From: a bacterium
GTDB taxonomy: Bacteria > Hydrothermota > Tepidihabitantia > Tepidihabitantales > Tepidihabitantaceae
Reading direction: 5' to 3'
DNA: 64,000 nt
Assembly: GCA_035505375.1 (NCBI GenBank)
Contig: DATJQV010000039.1
Span: forward strand, 1 to 64,000
In this document: in pieces, positions 51,402-61,279 of the stretch
How positions within the stretch are numbered: the stretch's first letter is position 1
Layout: the number at the start of each line of letters is the position of its first letter
Notes under the pieces: model-generated
The model's input: the letters and a program-made list of their open reading frames with translations, nothing else
What the model was told of the DNA's origin: nothing
Database searches by the model: none
Program-made: the position numbers and the translations under genes

Positions 51402-52838
51402 CTATCGGGCCAATGCGGCCTGGTGGTGCACGACCAGCTTGTTGGTGGTCGTGTGCGTGCCGGCCTGAAGTCGTAAGAGGTAGACGCCGGCGGGGAATGA
51501 CGAGGTGCGAAGGTCGAATGACGAAGCGCGGACGGCGCGGGAATCAATCAGTCGACCGCAGGCATTGTAGATAGCGACCCGGCTGCAGTTTCCTGCTTGT
51601 TGAGACGAGGAGAAGCTGAGGCGGACAGTGGCGTCGCACGGATTCGGAACCGCTGACAGCCTGCAGCCTGGAGATTGCGGTTTGAGGTTCTCCTCAATCC
51701 CACTGCCGACGTGGTGCTTGATACGGAGCGCAGGGTCGCCGAACAAGGTCCAGAGAACCGCCGGGCCGTAGATGGTGTCGTTGGTCGGATTGCCGGCGAT
51801 AACGGAGCACTTGGCGGCGAAGAACGCCCGGCCGAGGCAGTGTTCGCTATCCTTGAACATGGTGTTCAAGAATTCCTTGTACAGGAGCTGGCTGGTCGTC
51901 GTAACGCCGCAAGGGCAGTAGGCTACATTCGCAATCGAGCCGCCATTGGGCGCTTCCAGCAGGTACTCACTCATCGCACCCCAACTGGGGTTGTCAAAGT
52001 AGCCGTCGGTTCAGCCGCGGTCGAGTACGACCGGCAGCGCGCCGGAGTTGGTGAGCGAGTCGACGTCGGTGTATGAGAAGAGCGTCTTCGAGCCGACCCA
52101 CGACGGCGGCTGGGAACCGTGCGCACTGTGACAGACGAGCGACACGCCCTGATTGAAGCCCGCGACAGTCTTGTGCCGCAGGAACGCGCTCGACCCGTCG
52201 GATTCCTCGACGACGTAACATGAGTCGCCATTCGGCTTGAAATAGAGCGATTCGAGCTCGACGCCGTCGGGCGCGCGGTCATCCGAGGAAACGAACATCG
52301 TCGTGTGGGTCCAGAGGCCGGTGTCGGGCGAGGTCTCGTACCCGACGATCTTCGTGACCAGCGATTCGGCGTCGCCGAGCGTGTTCACCGGCAGCCGGCC
52401 GATGAAGACGTCGGGGATGGAATCCGCGCCGGACAGGGTCGCATACCAGTTGTCCGCACCATGCTCGGTCAGACCGTCGGCATAGTCGTAGCTGAACTTG
52501 GGGAACAGCTTGACCGGGACAAAGTCATCGTGAGTCGAGTCGCGACAGGCATCACCAACCAGCAGCACAAACTCGGGCCGCGGGTTCCAGTGCGCGTAGA
52601 CCTGTTCCATGAACGCGCGGATGCGGTCGGTGCGTGCTCCAGTGGGGAACGTCGAGTAGATGAGATTTACCTCGGCCATCTTTACATCGTGGCCGAGGCT
52701 TTCGCGCAGGGCGCAGAGCGGGTAGAGCGCGCTGGTGAAGTCGGGATGGGTTATGACGAGGTAGTCCGCGCCGTTGGTCTGCAGAGACTCGGGCGTGGTT
52801 ATGAGATAGCCGGCCGCAAGGGGAACGACCAGGGCCAC
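51402..52838 (-). CDS. Candidate selenoprotein: C25 (gingipain-like) peptidase with TGA at the catalytic Cys
   Basis: Two collinear frames are separated only by TGA at 52013-52011 (codon 276 from GTG 52838). Before it come the C25 core ADYLVITHPDF, FVLLVGDA, DVFIGRLPV and the catalytic-His motif CHSAHGS near residue 240. LTNSGALPVVLDRG then leads into the TGA, followed by TDGYFDN. C25 peptidases have LPVV-x4-C-xxG-xFD here, so the TGA replaces the nucleophile. After it come NGGSIANVAYCPCG, LFGDPALRI and a FlgD-like domain (FPAGVYLLRLQAG). A 5-bp hairpin with an AGUU loop lies 24 nt downstream. The N-terminal propeptide seems missing and the start is poor, so a decayed copy with TGC to TGA is the main alternative. 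Confidence 0.55.
51978..51991 (-). promoter_or_regulatory. Candidate bacterial SECIS hairpin in the C25 gene
   Basis: acccc / ggggt form a 5-bp stem around loop agtt. The loop begins 25 nt after the TGA, with G as second base, as in the redoxin hairpin. The stem is short, so chance is possible. Confidence 0.4.
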
Positions 52839-52904
52839 GAGCGCCAGCGCGCAGCGGCAAGAGGAACAAGACCGATGGGGCCGATAGAGCCTATGCAGTA
52901 AGAC

Positions 52905-55676
52905 CTACCTCTGCACGACCAGCTTGCGAGTGGTCATGAACGTGCCTGCTTTGAAGCGGAGCAGGTACACGCCGGCGCTGGCCTTGCGACCATGCAAGTC
53001 GTTGCCGTCCCAGGCTGCGTCATACCAGCCCGGATTCTGGTTGCCAGCCACGATTCTCCGGACGAGCGTACCGGCGGTGGTGTAGACTGAGAGATCGACA
53101 GTTGCCGACTTAGGCAGTCCGTAGCGAATGCTGGTCCGGCCGATTGTAGGATTAGGCACAACCCGGTCGAGGCCGAACATGGCGGGTACGCCGTGGCCTT
53201 CCTCGATGCCAAAGGACGAACTGACCACGACCGATGTCGCAGCGACGTCGTTCGACGGGTCCTGGTCGGTGGCGAGCCCGGTGCTGCACTTCACCGCGTA
53301 GGTGCCGGCAGGGTTCGCGACCCAGTTCTTGAACGCCAGCGTCTCGGAGATACCGGCGGCCAGCGTTTTGGTCATTGTGTCGGTGTAGCTTGTCCCGATG
53401 GTCAGCCGGGTGAGGAACGTTTCCTGTGACGTGCCGAAGTTGCTCACCACCGCTTTGGGCGTCACGACCGCGCCGGTATCAACGGTGTCGGTCGGCGCGA
53501 TTATGGCCGTCGCGCCGACATCGTGCGTCCAGGCAGCGGCTGCGACATCACCGGTGATGGTCCACGCGAAGCTCTGATTGCGCGCGGTCTTCACGTTGTG
53601 GGCGCTGACACGGATGGTCCAGACCCCGGTATCGGGCGCGTTGACGCGCACGCACTCTTCGGTGTTCACGGAGTCGCGCCCGGTCGGGTTGGGCGTAGAC
53701 TGCCCGCTGGTGTACTTGTTCCCCTTGTAGACTATGCCGCCGTGCGACGTCACGGTGAGGTCGAGGTCGTTGACCAGCGTCGGGTTGGCATTCGGCGCCG
53801 CGGCGGTGTCGGTCCAGGCCAGGCAGATCCGCAGCGGCATCGCCGTGGCCACGTGGAACTGCCGTGTCTCATACTCGCCGGTGGCGATGCCGAATGTGTC
53901 GTCAATGATTATGAGCTTGCGCGTGTCGCCGGTGAAATAGAGGACTGATTCGGCGTCGATGCGGCCCCAGCCGGCATCGGTACTCGGTATTGTGATGGAG
54001 TTGATATTGGGGTCGGCTGAGGCAATTGCCATGGAGCGGAGCAGGGCGGACGAGATGTAGGTAATCCGGTTGGCCGGGACCGGGCTGCCGGTCGGGTAGT
54101 AGCCTTCCTGCAGGTAGCAGCGCATCAGGCCGACCGTGCCGTTGGCGGCAGGTGTGGCCATTGACGTACCGGACATCGTGGTGTAGTCGTTCGTGCCGGT
54201 ATTGAGCATCGAGTTGATGTCGATGCCGGGAGCGTCCACGTTCGGCTTGATACGGCCGTCCTGAGATGGGCCGCGGCTAGAGAAGTCGGCCAGGCTCTCC
54301 GCCTGCGTGCCTCTGCCGGTCGCGCCGATGGTGAGGACGTCCTTGGCAAGTGCCGGGTTGCTGATAGTTCTGGTGCCGTATTGGCCGTAGTTCCCGGCTG
54401 CGAGGATGTTCATGAAGTCCTTGTGCACCCAGCAGTACGCATCGGTCGAGGCATCCTGAAGGAGATAGTTGCCGGTGAAGTTGCCCCAGCCCCACGAGCC
54501 GGAGTGCTGCTTGATGGGCCGGAGCGAATCGGGCAGGCCGCGGCCGAGGTAGACAGTGTCCCACAACGGCGTGATGTCGGTGCCACCGACGAGGTTGCCG
54601 CTGGCATCGCTTATGTCGGTGAAGTAGAACCGCGCATCCTTGGCCATGCCGTCGTAGTAGCTCGAGTCGCCGTTGACCGAATCGTTGCCGCAGACTGTGC
54701 AGGCGACGTGGCTGCCGTGGTACTCGTTCTCGCCCGGGTCAGCGCCCTCGTAGAGTTTGTAAGCAACGATCTTGCGGTGCGTAGGCCAGATGCCGGGCGG
54801 GGTAATCGGCAGGTTCGGGTCACGGAACATGTTGTGCCCGGTATTCACGCCGGTGTCAGTCGTCGAGAGGATGATGTGCTGGCCGCGCACGCCGTGACGC
54901 CAGACCGGCCGGGCGGCCATGCTCGTGTCGGGTGGTTCGGACGAGCGCCATCCCTCCTGCATGACCCACTGGCTGCTGTTGTTGCAGAGTGTCGGCGCCG
55001 ACCATTCCTGCATCCAACAGGTCTGCGGAAGCTGGGCCAATGACGCGATATCAGTGCCAGCAAGCGTGGCGGTGATGGTGATGCCGAAACTCGATGTCTG
55101 CACGTCATTCACCGTTCCACCCAGCGCGGCAATCTCCGCCTTCACCGGTGCCGGGTCGGCACCGGGCATGACCATGATGACGACCTTGGTCCGGCTTGGG
55201 ACACGATCCGAAACTCCAGGAGAGTTTCGGTCATGTCCCAAGCCCAACAGCCCGGACTCCAGCTTGTAGGCCGGCTGGAACAGGCCGACCCAGTGTACCA
55301 TCGGCAGCGACGCGACGTACGCCCGCTGGTCGGGACTGAGCAACGCCAGCACCGCGTAATGCGGTAGGTAGCCGAACGTCTTGATGCCGGCGCGGTCGAG
55401 CTCGCTGAACCACTGGCGCAGGAGCGGGCCGTTGAACTGCACGATGTAATACTCGCTCTGGCCGGCGGGCGCATTGAGCTTGAGGCCGGCCGGCAAAGCG
55501 GGCTCCCCGGTGCGGGTGTCGATGGTGATGCCGTTGGCGAAGGAGATGGAGTTCACCTCGTCGCCGGCGGTGGGCGTGAACCGATGCACCGCGCCCATGT
55601 TGTAGATGGCCGGGCGTGCAGCCGCCAGCCCGACGGCCAGAATCAGACAAAGAACGACTGACTGCAGGCCTTTCAC
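52905..55676 (-). CDS. Subtilisin-like (S8) serine protease with FlgD-like C-terminal domain
   Basis: 923 aa. Signal peptide SVVLCLILAVGLAAA. The S8 domain has Asp in TTDTGVNTGHNMF (about 273), His in HGSHVACTV (about 322) and Ser in GTSMATP (about 503). A P-domain-like beta region (FHVATAMPLRICLAWTDTA) and a CARDB-like domain (DVGATAIIAPTDTVDTGAVV) follow. It ends in a FlgD-like domain (VVPNPTIGRTSIRYGLP ... AGVYLLRFKAG). It is a tandem paralogue of 55727-58138 and carries an in-frame palindrome (about 13 extra residues) that the paralogue lacks. It follows that gene by 50 nt and is probably cotranscribed. Confidence 0.92.
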   Translation of the reverse strand: MKGLQSVVLCLILAVGLAAARPAIYNMGAVHRFTPTAGDEVNSISFANGITIDTRTGEPALPAGLKLNAPAGQSEYYIVQFNGPLLRQWFSELDRAGIKTFGYLPHYAVLALLSPDQRAYVASLPMVHWVGLFQPAYKLESGLLGLGHDRNSPGVSDRVPSRTKVVIMVMPGADPAPVKAEIAALGGTVNDVQTSSFGITITATLAGTDIASLAQLPQTCWMQEWSAPTLCNNSSQWVMQEGWRSSEPPDTSMAARPVWRHGVRGQHIILSTTDTGVNTGHNMFRDPNLPITPPGIWPTHRKIVAYKLYEGADPGENEYHGSHVACTVCGNDSVNGDSSYYDGMAKDARFYFTDISDASGNLVGGTDITPLWDTVYLGRGLPDSLRPIKQHSGSWGWGNFTGNYLLQDASTDAYCWVHKDFMNILAAGNYGQYGTRTISNPALAKDVLTIGATGRGTQAESLADFSSRGPSQDGRIKPNVDAPGIDINSMLNTGTNDYTTMSGTSMATPAANGTVGLMRCYLQEGYYPTGSPVPANRITYISSALLRSMAIASADPNINSITIPSTDAGWGRIDAESVLYFTGDTRKLIIIDDTFGIATGEYETRQFHVATAMPLRICLAWTDTAAAPNANPTLVNDLDLTVTSHGGIVYKGNKYTSGQSTPNPTGRDSVNTEECVRVNAPDTGVWTIRVSAHNVKTARNQSFAWTITGDVAAAAWTHDVGATAIIAPTDTVDTGAVVTPKAVVSNFGTSQETFLTRLTIGTSYTDTMTKTLAAGISETLAFKNWVANPAGTYAVKCSTGLATDQDPSNDVAATSVVVSSSFGIEEGHGVPAMFGLDRVVPNPTIGRTSIRYGLPKSATVDLSVYTTAGTLVRRIVAGNQNPGWYDAAWDGNDLHGRKASAGVYLLRFKAGTFMTTRKLVVQR
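55195..55242 (-). repeat. 48-bp palindrome in frame inside the subtilase, absent from its paralogue
   Basis: cttgggacacgatccgaaac and gtttcggtcatgtcccaag are inverted arms, separated by a centre of about 8 nt. The neighbouring paralogue has a short ordinary sequence (AATGTH) at this point, giving an empty-site comparison. Confidence 0.9.
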
Positions 55677-55726
55677 AGGACCTCCTTGGGAGCAGGACCT
55701 ACCGGACGCATAGGACCCATGAGCAG

Positions 55727-58138
55727 CTATCGCTGTACGACAAGCTTGTGCGTTGTCATCAACGTGCCGGCTTCGAGTCGAATCAGGTACACTCCGGCGC
55801 TGACCCTGCGGCCGTGGGAGTCGTTGCCGTCCCAGGCGGCTTCATGCCAGCCCGGATTCTGGTTGCCCGCCGCGATTCTGTGCACCAGCGTCCCGGCGGT
55901 CGAATAGACTGAGATATCGACGGCCGCAAATCTGGGCAGTCCGTAGCGGATGCTGGTCCGACCGCTCGTAGGGTTGGGCACGACTCGGTCGAGGCTGAAC
56001 GCGGCGGGCAGGCTCAGGGCTTCCGCGATACCGCCGGACGCGTCGAATCCGCCGGTCGCGGTCCACGCGAAGGTCTGCTTTCGCGCGGTCTTCACGTTGT
56101 GGCCGCTGACACGGAGGGTCCACGTCCCGGTGTCGGGCACATTCACGCGCGCACACTCCTCGGAGTTGATCGAGTCGCGGTTGGTCGGGTTGGGCGTTGA
56201 CTGCCCGCTGGTGTATTTGTTGCCCTTGAAGACCGTTCCGGTCGGCGAGGTCAGGGTGAGGTCGAGGTCATTGACCAGCGTCGGGTTGGCATTCGGAGCG
56301 GCCGCCGTGTCGGTCCAGGCCAGGCAGACGCGCAGCGGCATCGCCGACGCCACGTGGAACTGCATCTCCTTGTATTCGCCGGTCGCCACGCCGAAGGTGT
56401 CGTCGATGATGATAAGCTTGCGGGAGTCACCGGTGAAGTAGAGGACCGACTCGGCGTCGATGCGGCCCCAGCCGATGTTGCTGTCGGGCACCGTGTAGGA
56501 GCCGATGTTGGGGTCGGCCGAGGCTATGGCCATCGAGCGGAGGAGGGCAGATGAGATGTAGGTAATCCGGTTAGCCGGCATCGCGCTGCCGGTCGGGTAG
56601 TAGCCTTCCGACAGGTAGCAGCGCATCAGGCCGACGGTGCCGTTGGCGGTGGGCGTAGCCATTGACGTGCCGGACATCTCGTAATAGTCGTTCGTACCTG
56701 TGTTCATGGCCGAGTAGATGGTGTCACCGGGCGCCATCACGTCCGGTTTGATGCGGCCATCCTGGGCCGGGCCAAGGCTGGAGAAGTCCGCGATTGCGTT
56801 GGAGAAGACGCTGTGCACGGTCGCGCCGATAGTGAGGACGTTCTTGGCAAGCGACGGGTTGCCGATGGTCCTGAAGCCGTATTGGCCCTCGTTGCCGGCC
56901 GCGAAGATGTTCATGAAGTCTTTGTGCGCCCAGCAGTAGGCGTCGGTCGAAGCATCCTGAATCAGATAGGTGCCATTGTAGTTGCCCCAGCGCCACGAAC
57001 CGGAATGCTGCTTGATGGGCCGGAGCGAGTCGGGCAGGCCGCGACCGAGATAGACGGTGTCCCACAGCGCGGTGAAGTCAGTGCCGATTACGAAGTTGCC
57101 GCTGGCGTCGGTCACGTCGGTGAAGTAGAACCGCGCGTCCTTTGCCATGCCGTCGTAGTAGCTCGAGTCGCCGTTGACCGAATCGTTGCCGCAGACCGTG
57201 CAGGCTACGTGGCTGCCGTGGTACTGGCTCTCGTACGCGTCGGCCCCCTGGAATTCCTTGTAGGCGACCAGCTTGCGGTGGTCGGGCCAGATGCCAGGCG
57301 GAGTAATCGGCAGGCTCGGGTCGCGGAACATGTTGTGGCCGGTATTCAAGCCGGTGTCGGTCGTCGAGAGAATCAGGTGCTGGCCGCGGACGCCGTGGGC
57401 CCAGACCGGCCGGGCCGCCAGGCTGGTGTCGTCGGGCGCTGATGAGCGCCACCCCTCTTGCATGACCCATTGGCTGCTGTTGTTGCACACGGTCGGCGCC
57501 GACCATTCCTGCATCCAGTAGGTCTCGGGAACCTGCGCCACGGCCGCAATGTCAGCGCCGGCGAGCGTCGCGGTGATGGTGACGCCGAAGCTCGATGTGC
57601 TCACATCATTCACGGTGCCGCCCAGCGTGGCAATCTCTGTCTGCACCGGTGCCGGGTCAGCACCGGGCATGACCATGATGACGACCTTGTGGGTGCCGGT
57701 CGCTGCCAGCAGTCCGGACTCCAGCTTGTAGGCCGGCTGGAACAGGCCAACCCAGTGTACCATCGGCAGCGACGCGACATAAGCCCGCTGGTCGGGACTC
57801 AGCCGGGCCAGAACCGCGTACTGCGGCAAATAGCCGAACGTCTTGATGCCCGCGCGGTCCAGGTCGCGGAACCACTGGCGCAGGAACGGGCCGCTGAACT
57901 GCACGATGCAATACGCGCTCTGACCGGCGGCCGCATTGAGCCTGAGACCGGCCGGCAAAGCCGGCTCGCTCGTGCGGGTGTCAATGGTGATGCCGTTGGC
58001 GAAGGAGATTGAGTTCACCTCGTCGCCGGCGGTGGGCGTGAACCGATGCACCGCGCCCATGTTGTAGATGGCCGGGCGTGCAGCCGCCAGCCCGACGGCC
58101 AGAATCAGACAAAGAACGAATGACTGCAGATTCCTCAA
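55727..58138 (-). CDS. Subtilisin-like (S8) serine protease, tandem paralogue
   Basis: 803 aa. Signal peptide SFVLCLILAVGLAAA. Same order as the downstream copy: propeptide-like region, triad Asp (TTDTGLNTGH, about 260), His (HGSHVACTV, about 309), Ser (GTSMATP, about 491), P-domain-like region, FlgD-like end (VVPNPTSGRTSIRYGLP). It lacks the CARDB-like domain and the palindromic insert of its neighbour. Long stretches are nearly identical, so the duplication is recent. The promoter is at 58193-58220 and the SD AAGGAGG is upstream of ATG 58138. Confidence 0.92.
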   Translation of the reverse strand: MRNLQSFVLCLILAVGLAAARPAIYNMGAVHRFTPTAGDEVNSISFANGITIDTRTSEPALPAGLRLNAAAGQSAYCIVQFSGPFLRQWFRDLDRAGIKTFGYLPQYAVLARLSPDQRAYVASLPMVHWVGLFQPAYKLESGLLAATGTHKVVIMVMPGADPAPVQTEIATLGGTVNDVSTSSFGVTITATLAGADIAAVAQVPETYWMQEWSAPTVCNNSSQWVMQEGWRSSAPDDTSLAARPVWAHGVRGQHLILSTTDTGLNTGHNMFRDPSLPITPPGIWPDHRKLVAYKEFQGADAYESQYHGSHVACTVCGNDSVNGDSSYYDGMAKDARFYFTDVTDASGNFVIGTDFTALWDTVYLGRGLPDSLRPIKQHSGSWRWGNYNGTYLIQDASTDAYCWAHKDFMNIFAAGNEGQYGFRTIGNPSLAKNVLTIGATVHSVFSNAIADFSSLGPAQDGRIKPDVMAPGDTIYSAMNTGTNDYYEMSGTSMATPTANGTVGLMRCYLSEGYYPTGSAMPANRITYISSALLRSMAIASADPNIGSYTVPDSNIGWGRIDAESVLYFTGDSRKLIIIDDTFGVATGEYKEMQFHVASAMPLRVCLAWTDTAAAPNANPTLVNDLDLTLTSPTGTVFKGNKYTSGQSTPNPTNRDSINSEECARVNVPDTGTWTLRVSGHNVKTARKQTFAWTATGGFDASGGIAEALSLPAAFSLDRVVPNPTSGRTSIRYGLPRFAAVDISVYSTAGTLVHRIAAGNQNPGWHEAAWDGNDSHGRRVSAGVYLIRLEAGTLMTTHKLVVQR

Positions 58139-58192
58139 GAGACCTCCTTAATGTGGGTCAGTTTCAGCGACATGCGAGAACGACAATTGTAA

Positions 58193-58220
58193 AGTCTAGG
58201 AACACGTCAATCCGGGTCAA
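58193..58220 (-). promoter_or_regulatory. Promoter of the tandem subtilase genes
   Basis: TTGACC (58220-58215), 16 nt, TAGACT (58198-58193). Confidence 0.65.
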
Positions 58221-58249
58221 GTGCCGTCGTGTGGCGCAGTCAGGCGGCG

Positions 58250-60766
58250 TCAGGCGGTGTCGGGTAAGATAACCTGAGGCCGCTTGACGCCGACCCGGAG
58301 CTGGGTCGTGCCGTCGAGCAGTGCAAGCTCGCCTTCGTGCTCGGCAAGGCTCGCGCGGATGTCATCGGGCAGCCGCTGCTCGCCAAACCTCTCGAGGACG
58401 ACGATAGTGAATGGTGGGCAGGGTTCGATGACCTCCTGGAGATTGACGCCGGCGCAGATGATTCCGGCTGCCTTTCGCTCTTTCACCTGTGAGAGTGTCA
58501 CAGCGTCGACGAAGTCACGGACCACGATCTTGCCGGGCGCTACCTCCGAATGAGTCAGTTCGCCGGATACCTCTCCGCCCGAGCCCCAGACGCCCGATAT
58601 CGTGGTTCCTTCACACGCCAGGACGCAGCCGCGGTCGGACACCTCCTGTACGACTCCGGGCAGCCAGGCTTTGACCTCGAGTTCCTCAAGCAACGGCTCA
58701 ATCAGCACGATTCCAAAGTGCTTGTCGATGCGGTTGACCTTGCCGCGGACCGGTGAGGCCACGAATCTGAATGCACCTTTGGGGATAGCGGCAAGCCACT
58801 GACCACGGTCTACTTCGTCACCTGGGTTGACTCTCAGGTAGGGGCCGAGCTCGTCCGGCTCGACGTCAAGCTCCTTGGCGGCCTGAACTGCGGTGAACTC
58901 GCGCGCTGCCTCCGGTCTTTCGCGTACGAACAGGGTTCCTCCGGGCAGGAGTTTCTCAATTCTGCCTGCAACCGGTGACCGGAAGGTCTTGCCGGTCAGG
59001 CGGTGCGAAGTGCGGGCGACGACATCGCCGATATCTACATTGTCGCCGATATGCTTGACCAGATACTGTTCGACTCCGGCTGCCGGTACCTCGAGCGCCT
59101 CCGCGACGGAAAGAAAGAAGGGCCGCAGGAACTGACGCACGCTGCGCGCCACCAGCGTGTCCGTGCTTACCGCCTGGCCGGGGCTTACGAACACGTGACC
59201 GGGAATGGCAAGCTCCCGACGCAGGCGGACGTTGCCTCTCGTCACGGTTGGAGCGGACTCGGGTTCCTCGGCGCGGGCAGGCGGCACGTACCCGACCGGC
59301 ATCTTCCGGTGCGCGCGGTCGAGTCTCACGATCCCCAGTTTCTGCGCTAGCTCGACCGCAAGCTTCGGGTTGACCTCAGCGAGAACCCCCAGGTGCGGGA
59401 ACATGAACTCGCTGTCCACGGCCAGTTCCACGTTCGGGGCCGGTGACAAGGAGTCGAGCAGCACCGCCGTGGCCGCGTCACGAGGCGAATGGGAGAGAAT
59501 TCCGCCACTGCCGATGAGCATGTCGCATTGAGTGTCCGTGAATGGTGTCGCCGGACGCGGCGGGACGCGCGGGCCCTTGAGCAGTTCGTCCAGGTCCTCG
59601 CGTACCGGACCGGTCTCGCGCTTCGCGCCGTCACGCAGTTTCAGGTGCTGGCGCACCGCCTCTCTAATAGCCACCACGGCCGAAGCCCATTCCGAGAGCA
59701 TCTCGTCCGGCGTCCGTGCCAGCCCGGTTGGGTGGATGTGCTTGTTGCCGATGAGATTCCACATTTCGGTGTCGGTCAGGTGCGGATGATAGAGCTGGCG
59801 GATTGGGGTAATGCCCGCGAGTTCGGCGACGTTCAGGACACTGTAGCTCAAACCGAGGTTCGCGCTGACCGTGCGGAACACGTCATCGCTGCGGGCAGTG
59901 AACACGTCCGTCGTGGCGCCGCCGATGTCCACCGCCATGATTCTGTGGTGGGTTGCGATCGAGAGAAGCTTGAGAATTGAGCCGAATGCGGCCGGCGTCG
60001 GCATGATCGGTGCGGCCACCCACTGCTTCAGCTTCTCGTACCCCGGGGCCTGAGACATCACGTGCTCCATGAAGAGTTCATGGATCATGGTCCGCGCCGG
60101 TTCGAGATTCTCGCAGTCCAGCTCGGGCCGCACGTTGGGCACGGCCCGGAACATGAACTGGTCGCCGAGCGCCTGACGGACGTGGTCGGTAGCGTGAATG
60201 TTGCCGGCGTAGATGACCGGCATGCGGGCGGCCGGATTCAGCTTGGGGTGCAGCCCGGCCTCGACCAGCAACTCGGCGAGAAACACCGGGGTGGAGATGT
60301 TGTCGCCGTCGAACCCGCCCGCGACCAGCACCATGTCCGGGCGTAGACGTTTCAGGTCCTCGATCTTGCGGTACGGTGTCCGGCCGTCATCCATCGAGAT
60401 GACCTCGAGGACGATAGCGCCGGCGCCAAGGGCGGCGCGATGGGCCGTGCCGGCGGTCATGCTGTAGACCAGGCCGGTGACGACCATGGCAAGCCCGCCG
60501 CCGGCACTCGACGTCGTGAGGTAGGGGATTGCCGGTTCATCATCGTGCACGAGCGTGTGTCCGCTCAGACGTTCCAGCCCGCGCAGCGCCTGGAGCACGC
60601 CGACCGTTACGTCTTCGTGCGGCTTCTCAACAGTGGTCGGGGTTTCGTAGCGGAAGCAGCGCCAGGCACCGGCTTCGCGGCAGAAGAGCAGCGCTTTGGT
60701 GGTGGTACTGCCGACATCCGTGATGCAGAACTCGGATGGGTCGAGCGGGAAAGACATTCTGGGCAT
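58250..60766 (-). CDS. GlmL/MutL-type ASKHA ATPase with long C-terminal extension
   Basis: 838 aa from ATG 60766 (SD GGAGG). The N-terminal part (about 1-460) has the glutamate-mutase-L pattern: DVGSTTTKALLF phosphate-1 motif, MVLVAGGFDGDN, MAVDIGGATTDVF phosphate-2 motif, IGSGGILSHSP. Family members reactivate or escort B12-dependent mutases. After residue 500 come two barrel-sandwich-like segments (SPVAGRIEKLLPGGTLFV, SPVRGKVNRIDKHFGIVLIEP) not present in the usual protein of about 460 aa. No mutase S/E subunits lie in the window, so its partner is unknown. Confidence 0.85.
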   Translation of the reverse strand: MPRMSFPLDPSEFCITDVGSTTTKALLFCREAGAWRCFRYETPTTVEKPHEDVTVGVLQALRGLERLSGHTLVHDDEPAIPYLTTSSAGGGLAMVVTGLVYSMTAGTAHRAALGAGAIVLEVISMDDGRTPYRKIEDLKRLRPDMVLVAGGFDGDNISTPVFLAELLVEAGLHPKLNPAARMPVIYAGNIHATDHVRQALGDQFMFRAVPNVRPELDCENLEPARTMIHELFMEHVMSQAPGYEKLKQWVAAPIMPTPAAFGSILKLLSIATHHRIMAVDIGGATTDVFTARSDDVFRTVSANLGLSYSVLNVAELAGITPIRQLYHPHLTDTEMWNLIGNKHIHPTGLARTPDEMLSEWASAVVAIREAVRQHLKLRDGAKRETGPVREDLDELLKGPRVPPRPATPFTDTQCDMLIGSGGILSHSPRDAATAVLLDSLSPAPNVELAVDSEFMFPHLGVLAEVNPKLAVELAQKLGIVRLDRAHRKMPVGYVPPARAEEPESAPTVTRGNVRLRRELAIPGHVFVSPGQAVSTDTLVARSVRQFLRPFFLSVAEALEVPAAGVEQYLVKHIGDNVDIGDVVARTSHRLTGKTFRSPVAGRIEKLLPGGTLFVRERPEAAREFTAVQAAKELDVEPDELGPYLRVNPGDEVDRGQWLAAIPKGAFRFVASPVRGKVNRIDKHFGIVLIEPLLEELEVKAWLPGVVQEVSDRGCVLACEGTTISGVWGSGGEVSGELTHSEVAPGKIVVRDFVDAVTLSQVKERKAAGIICAGVNLQEVIEPCPPFTIVVLERFGEQRLPDDIRASLAEHEGELALLDGTTQLRVGVKRPQVILPDTA

Positions 60767-60841
60767 CAAAACCTCCGTTTCAGTATCGGCCGGCCGCCAC
60801 GGAATTGTCGAGCTCCGATTGGCCTGGAATCGTCAATTACC

Positions 60842-61279
60842 TCAGGCCAACGGCTGATGGTTGTCGGGCTGGCCGACTGCCAGCAGCCCGAACTGCCCCA
60901 GCAGACCGGTCACCTCCGAACGTATGATATCCCGCACGCGACGGTACTCCTCTATGCCTTTGCCGTACGGGTCGGGGACATCCCAGCGAATCTCCTTTGC
61001 GCCGGGAACCATCGGGCAGGTGACGGTGCAGCCCATCGCGACCATGTAGTCGTACCCGGGACCGGGCACGTCCCGGAACCCCTTGGGGTGCATGGCGGAG
61101 ATGTCGATGCCGATTTCCTTCATGACCTCGATTGCGTGCGGGGAGACACTTTCGGCGGGTTTTGAGCCGGCACTCACGCAGTCAACTTCCGGGCCGAGCA
61201 CGCGGCAGAAGGCCTCGGCCATCTGACTCCGGCACGAGTTCCCCACACAGGCGAAGAGGATTCTCACTACTTCTCTCAC
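60842..61279 (-). CDS. arsC: Arsenate reductase, low-molecular-weight phosphatase fold
   Basis: 145 aa from GTG 61279 (GTG 61267 is possible). The active-site loop FACVGNSCRSQMAEAF has Cys near residue 11 and the C-x5-R pattern. The later Cys of MGCTVTCP near residue 84 fits thioredoxin-coupled ArsC. DVPDPYGKGIEEYR carries the general acid Asp. It reduces arsenate to arsenite. No ars regulator or pump is adjacent. Confidence 0.9.
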   Translation of the reverse strand: MREVVRILFACVGNSCRSQMAEAFCRVLGPEVDCVSAGSKPAESVSPHAIEVMKEIGIDISAMHPKGFRDVPGPGYDYMVAMGCTVTCPMVPGAKEIRWDVPDPYGKGIEEYRRVRDIIRSEVTGLLGQFGLLAVGQPDNHQPLA

